The translations under genes were made by a program, and so were the position numbers. The notes below the pieces were generated by a model. It saw nothing but the letters and a program-made list of their open reading frames with translations, had not been told where the DNA came from and searched no databases. From Liquorilactobacillus aquaticus DSM 21051 (GTDB taxonomy: Bacteria > Bacillota > Bacilli > Lactobacillales > Lactobacillaceae), in assembly GCF_001436755.1 (NCBI RefSeq), contig NZ_AYZD01000011.1:62001-126000 (forward strand): 64,000 nt of DNA, written 5' to 3'. Of this stretch, positions 60,444-64,000 are shown one piece after another (position 1 is the first letter of the stretch; each line of letters starts with the position of its first letter).

Positions 60444-61295
60444 TTACTCTAGGGCCTGCCGAACAAACCCATTTTTATCACGTAAAAACTTGATTGCGGC
60501 ATTCTTATCCAATCCTAAAAGGATCATAACAATTGCGGCTTTTACATTTCTATCCGCTTTTTCCAAAAATCTTTTTGCAGTGATATCATTACAAGAAGTC
60601 GCTTGTATAATTATCCTGCAAGCTCTGTGTGTAAAACCTCGCATTCCATTGAAAGCATGTGTAAAAATGTCAGCCCCTGCATCAATTGCTTCTTTTGCTT
60701 GATCATATGTAGCGTTGGAATGTCCAAGTGCAACGTGAACCCCCATCCTTACAGCCTCTCTGATAAAATCAATGCTTCCCGTTCTCTCTGGGGCAATAGC
60801 AATTTTTTTAACCAGATTGCCAGACAATTTTTGCCACTTTTTTAATATCTCAATTTTCGGATCACGGAAATACTGCGGGTTCTGCGCGCCTTTGTGTTCC
60901 ACCGTAAAAAATGGTCCTTCATAATAAATCCCTTGAATTTTCGCACCTTTTTCACTGCCTGCGTGTTCCCCAATATTCTTAGTAACATGACTTAACTGTT
61001 CAATGCTTGCTGTTAATGTGGTTGGCAGCCAGCTGGTCACACCAGTTTCTAACAATGCTTGTGAAATAGCATCGATGTCTTCCCAGGCACCATCCATAAC
61101 ATCATGTCCAACCATCCCATGAATGTGTGTATCAACGTAACCAGGCACAACTAATTTGTTAGGATAATTCAATATTTTTCCGTTCGGTTCAGCATGTATA
61201 AAATTTCCAAAATGTCCGTCGATAATTTCAAGATATCCTTCATTTTCGATTCCGCTCTTCAAAAAAAACTTATCAGCATGAATATAGTAATGCAT
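60444..61295 (-). pseudogene. NagA-MurQ chimera from an internal deletion
   Basis: ATG 61295 follows GGAAGGTGG; 283 residues. Residues 1-224 are N-acetylglucosamine-6-phosphate deacetylase: PGYVDTHIHG (H57, H59), IYYEGPF (E126), ALGHSNA (H192), FTHAFNGM (H213). After FTHR the sequence no longer fits NagA, which should continue for about 150 residues including the catalytic Asp. Instead residues 226-283 (RIIIQATSC, FLEKADRNVKAAIVMILLGL, GFVRQALE) match the C-terminus of MurQ, N-acetylmuramic acid 6-phosphate etherase. An in-frame deletion between adjacent nagA and murQ genes explains this. Deacetylase activity is unlikely. Confidence 0.8.
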
Positions 61296-61317
61296 AGTTT
61301 CCACCTTCCATAAAAAG

Positions 61318-62484
61318 CTATAGGTGATGAATAGTAACACCTTTGACAACTCTGTTGACTGTGCCCGTAATTGAAGGCCTATCTGGAGTATTTTCTATCT
61401 TTACAGATGTTAGAAGAGCAAAAGTCTGTGCCACCATGATATAAGGCAGAGCTAAATAACTCTCAGGGATCTGCTTATTTCCTCCGATAAATACAAAATT
61501 TTCTTTCTCTCTCCTATCCCCCTCCTGCATATCAATTCCTACTGCCTTCAAAGCAATTTTTTCTTTTCTAATTTCCGCAAGAATATCTAAGTCGTAGAGT
61601 CTTGAGTATGGATTATTATTTATAAAACAAAAAACTATTGTTTTTGTATTAATGAATGATTTAGGCCCATGCCTAATTCCCATTGATGACTCAAATAATG
61701 TTGCAATTTTACCTGCTGTTAGCTCCAATAACTTTAGTTGCGCTTCCTGTGTTAAAGCTGCCAAACCACCAGATCCCAGGTAGATAACTCGCTCGAAATC
61801 TAAATCTGATAGAGCTTTTATTTCAGGTTCACGTTTAATAACTTCATGGCCCATTTGCTCAATTAGTTTTACGTATTCTTTCTTTTCTTCCAGCGCACTT
61901 GAATCAAAAACAAGCACTGCCGTTAAAAGCATACAGGTAAAACTCCCCGTCATTGCAAAACCGTTATCATTTGAGCGTGCAGGTTGAAGTAAGACAAGAT
62001 TATTTTCTCCAGTTGAATAGACTTGGGCTAACTTCCCACTCGGATTACATGTGATAACCAGTGACCATAATTTAGTAACTATTTTTTGTGCCAGTTGAAT
62101 CGCTGCAACACTCTCGGGTGAATTGCCACTGCGGGCAAAAGATACCAACAATGTTGGGGTATGACTTTCAAAGTACTCTAATGGAGCGGAAACTAATGTG
62201 GTGGTAGCAATTGCTTCAAAACTGTATTTTTTTCTGTCGCCTTTCAAATTCAAATATGGAACAATCGTTTGACCGACAAAATCCGAGGTCCCAGCTCCGG
62301 TGAGAATAACACGTACTCTCTGCCCACCTGCTTGTTCTAGACATGTAAAAAAATTATCAAGCTGATCTATATTTTCAGTGTAATTTTCACAGACTTCGGC
62401 CCACAATTCAGGCTGTTGCTCGATTTCCCTTGTCGTGAATTCAGCTCCTTCACTATTTAAATCCTCATTGCCTTTTTCAAACAT
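61318..62484 (-). CDS. SIS-domain sugar isomerase/deaminase, AgaS-like
   Basis: ATG 62484 is used, 6 nt after AGGAGG; 388 residues. Two SIS domains are visible: VILTGAGTSDFVGQTIVPYL with SFARSGNSPESVAAI, and VIYLGSGGLAALTQEAQLKL with FESSMGIRHGPKSF. This is the AgaS (galactosamine-6-phosphate isomerase/deaminase) plan. The adjoining nagA relic, 22 nt downstream, supports amino-sugar phosphate catabolism. With NagA broken, the pathway is probably incomplete at this locus. Confidence 0.82.
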   Translation of the reverse strand: MFEKGNEDLNSEGAEFTTREIEQQPELWAEVCENYTENIDQLDNFFTCLEQAGGQRVRVILTGAGTSDFVGQTIVPYLNLKGDRKKYSFEAIATTTLVSAPLEYFESHTPTLLVSFARSGNSPESVAAIQLAQKIVTKLWSLVITCNPSGKLAQVYSTGENNLVLLQPARSNDNGFAMTGSFTCMLLTAVLVFDSSALEEKKEYVKLIEQMGHEVIKREPEIKALSDLDFERVIYLGSGGLAALTQEAQLKLLELTAGKIATLFESSMGIRHGPKSFINTKTIVFCFINNNPYSRLYDLDILAEIRKEKIALKAVGIDMQEGDRREKENFVFIGGNKQIPESYLALPYIMVAQTFALLTSVKIENTPDRPSITGTVNRVVKGVTIHHL

Positions 62485-62965
62485 TTTCATCCTCCTTTCT
62501 TTTAGCTTTCACAAAAAGCAATTCCACCTAAATCTTAATAAAGGCTTATTTTATTAACTAACTGTCTACGCAAAAACAGTTAAACAGCAATAGTACAGCT
62601 GTTGGTTGAGATTCTATACTTAGATTTTTGCATTGTAAATAGGCATAGACCAATTCCGTGTATATAACTCTTTTTTTGCTGCATATGTTTGTTTCACAAT
62701 AATTTTCATTAAATAAGATTATTTTCTTAATTTTCATAAACTCAAAGAAAACTGTCAGTAGTATATTTTCTCGGCAAAATGTCATATAATATAACCCTTT
62801 TTCTTGTCGCAATCTTAGTCCACTAAAAAAACACCTTGCACGACTTGACGCTGAGGTCCAAATCGTACAAAGTGTTTAATTTTGTGAAATTTTTTTGAGA
62901 TTACGTCAGATCCATGGTAACCGCATTTCTTGCCGTTGAAGATAGCTTAGCTCGCTTAACTTCAC
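62485..62965. promoter_or_regulatory. Intergenic region with dyads upstream of the AgaS-like gene
   Basis: TAACTGT-N10-ACAGTTA (62559-62582) and AACAGC-N9-GCTGTT (62583-62603) lie 75-120 bp before the AgaS-like start and may be regulator-binding sites. The region between them and the HxlR terminator is A+T-rich, and I see no supported gene in it. Confidence 0.35.
62826..62877 (-). terminator. Terminator after the HxlR regulator gene
   Basis: AAACACTTTGTACGA pairs with TCGTGCAAGGTGTTT (G-U pairs allowed), followed by T residues on the - strand. Confidence 0.75.
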
Positions 62966-63352
62966 TTAAGATTCGTACCCTAACGCCCTGCAATCTTCGG
63001 CATTTGCATGACCTTCTTTAACGATTGTTTGATTATAATGATCTCCCCATTTTTCCATTGCTTCGACAACTGGTGCAAGGCTCTTTCCAAACTCAGTCAG
63101 TGTGTAATCCGTTTTAGGAGGCATTACAGAATACACGTTTTTCTTAACCACATTATCTTTTTCGAGTTCATTCAGTTGCAGGGCCAACATTCTGCTGGAG
63201 CAATCTTCTATTTTTCTCTGCAGTTCACCAAAACGACAGGTATCATTCTTGAGCAGATGATATAAAATAACTGCTTTCCATTTTCCCGATATTATCTGTA
63301 AAGTACTTTGAACTGGGCAGCCGTCTTGGCATGCGTAAATATGTCTTTGCAT
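62966..63352 (-). CDS. HxlR-family transcriptional regulator
   Basis: A 128-residue winged-helix protein of the HxlR/YodB group: CPVQSTLQIISGKWKAVILYHL, FGELQRKIEDCSSRMLALQLNELE and YTLTEFGKSLAPVVEAMEKWG. Cysteines C8 and C12 in ACQDGCPV are placed like the redox- and quinone-sensing Cys of YodB/HypR relatives. It is divergent from an alcohol dehydrogenase-like gene, its most likely target, with a dyad at 63469-63498 between them. Confidence 0.9.
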   Translation of the reverse strand: MQRHIYACQDGCPVQSTLQIISGKWKAVILYHLLKNDTCRFGELQRKIEDCSSRMLALQLNELEKDNVVKKNVYSVMPPKTDYTLTEFGKSLAPVVEAMEKWGDHYNQTIVKEGHANAEDCRALGYES

Positions 63353-63468
63353 AATTAACTCCCTCTTTCAATGACCAGCTTCATTAATCTAACTAATACA
63401 ATAACACTTCAGCCGTCCTTCAATCTATTTTGCACAAGTCTTTGCTGTAACACTTTTGTGATCATCTT

Positions 63469-63498
63469 ACAAAAATTTCATTATTGCAACATTTTTGT
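63469..63498. promoter_or_regulatory. Inverted repeat in the HxlR/dehydrogenase intergenic region
   Basis: ACAAAAAT-N14-ATTTTTGT has perfect 8-bp arms 39 bp upstream of the dehydrogenase start, a plausible HxlR operator. Confidence 0.4.
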
Positions 63499-63536
63499 CC
63501 GTAATTAATAATGATTGTGAAAGAAGGAATGCAAAA

Positions 63537-64000
63537 ATGACTACGATAATGAAAGCAATCGGATTTAAAGAACATCTTCCAATCGAAAGCAAGAACAGTT
63601 TAATAGAATTTGAATTACCTAAACCGACAGCGAAGGGGCATGATCTACTGATCAAGGTAGAGGCCGTTTCTGTTAATCCTGTTGATACAGGAGTTAGGAA
63701 AAGCGGGCATGGAGTACTTAAAGAACCTAAAGTAATTGGATGGGATGCGGTCGGCACCGTTGCCTCTATTGGTGATAAAGTTTCGCTGTTTAAAGAAGGT
63801 GATCAGGTCTTTTATGCTGGTTCTTTTAAACGTCCCGGCAGCAACAGTGAATTCCAATTAATTGATGAGCGGATCGTGGGGCATGCCCCAAAGAAGCTAT
63901 CTATCCAGCAAGCTGCAGCTATGCCTTTAACCTCTCTGACAGCCTGGGAAGCCCTTTTTGAACAGTTAGAAATCGATCCACACAATCAAGAATCGAATCA
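63537..64000 (+). CDS. Zinc-type alcohol dehydrogenase/quinone oxidoreductase family protein (5' part)
   Basis: ATG 63537 follows GAAGGA by 8 nt. The 154 visible codons run off the right edge. The GroES-like domain of medium-chain dehydrogenases is clear: VSVNPVDTGVR, IGWDAVGTVASIGDKVSLFKEGDQVFYAG and AAAMPLTSLTAWEALFEQL. The zinc-ligand cysteines of classical alcohol dehydrogenases are absent, so a zinc-free quinone-oxidoreductase-like enzyme is likely. Divergence from HxlR suggests induction by quinones or aldehydes. Confidence 0.85.
   Translation, partial: MTTIMKAIGFKEHLPIESKNSLIEFELPKPTAKGHDLLIKVEAVSVNPVDTGVRKSGHGVLKEPKVIGWDAVGTVASIGDKVSLFKEGDQVFYAGSFKRPGSNSEFQLIDERIVGHAPKKLSIQQAAAMPLTSLTAWEALFEQLEIDPHNQESN

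Noticed and set aside
62558-62812. 84-codon ORF upstream of the AgaS-like gene
   Set aside because: Composition is that of translated A+T-rich spacer, no SD, and it overlaps the dyads and probable promoter of the neighbouring gene.

Overview
The window is chromosomal DNA from a low-GC Gram-positive bacterium of the family Lactobacillaceae. The evidence is a KxYKxGKxW signal peptide on a glucan-binding surface protein, Met-type T-box leaders, LicT antitermination, Shine-Dalgarno sequences close to AGGAGG, and the rsmG-noc-parA-parB-DUF951-ychF-DUF1129 block typical of the origin-proximal arm in lactobacilli. A glucan-forming Liquorilactobacillus-like lineage is my best guess, but genus level is inference. 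I see no rRNA, tRNA, CRISPR array, phage genes or intact insertion sequence.

Layout. 1-3.2 kb: the 5' part of a glucansucrase-like gene and guaB. 3.4-9.9 kb: an aromatic amino acid operon on the + strand (MFS-chorismate mutase fusion, aroC, a BacA-like gene, aroA, tyrA, aroK), preceded by a Tyr/Phe-rich leader peptide and an attenuator. 10-17 kb: acetoin dehydrogenase genes acoL-acoA-acoB-acoC behind a clear sigma-54 promoter, with the activator AcoR. 17-23.8 kb: sulfur amino acid genes, namely a T-box-controlled metQ-metN-metI-M20 peptidase-aminotransferase operon and a MetA-family acyltransferase behind a cysteine-rich leader peptide and terminator. 23.9-36 kb: a Na+/H+ antiporter, a UDG-like protein, a MutT / PLD-helicase pair, an RHH-NfeD fusion with an SPFH protein, a second M20 peptidase, a flavin oxidoreductase containing a probable parS site, and an MhqD/MhqO-like pair. 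36-48 kb: purine salvage, a SEC10/PgrA-type surface protein, a collapsed beta-glucoside operon, sodA, and an intact licT-bglP-bglA-bglA operon with two RAT sites. 48-52.7 kb: a CPBP protease and a T-box-controlled trans-sulfuration enzyme with an amino acid ABC importer. 52.8-58.3 kb: the chromosome segregation block. 58.4-64 kb: an MFS exporter, a small membrane protein, an AgaS-like sugar isomerase followed by a NagA/MurQ chimera, and an HxlR regulator divergent from a truncated alcohol dehydrogenase.

The most notable signals are two separate leader-peptide attenuators. One is rich in Tyr/Phe codons before the aromatic operon; the other has seven Cys codons in 36 before a metA-like gene. 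Both have a consensus promoter, a roughly 24-nt 5' UTR, a Shine-Dalgarno sequence, a short ORF and an intrinsic terminator. The cysteine leader argues that the MetA-family enzyme is really a serine acetyltransferase for cysteine synthesis. Other unusual items are the chorismate mutase fused to a transporter, the RHH-NfeD fusion with a palindromic operator, and two deletion-derived gene chimeras.
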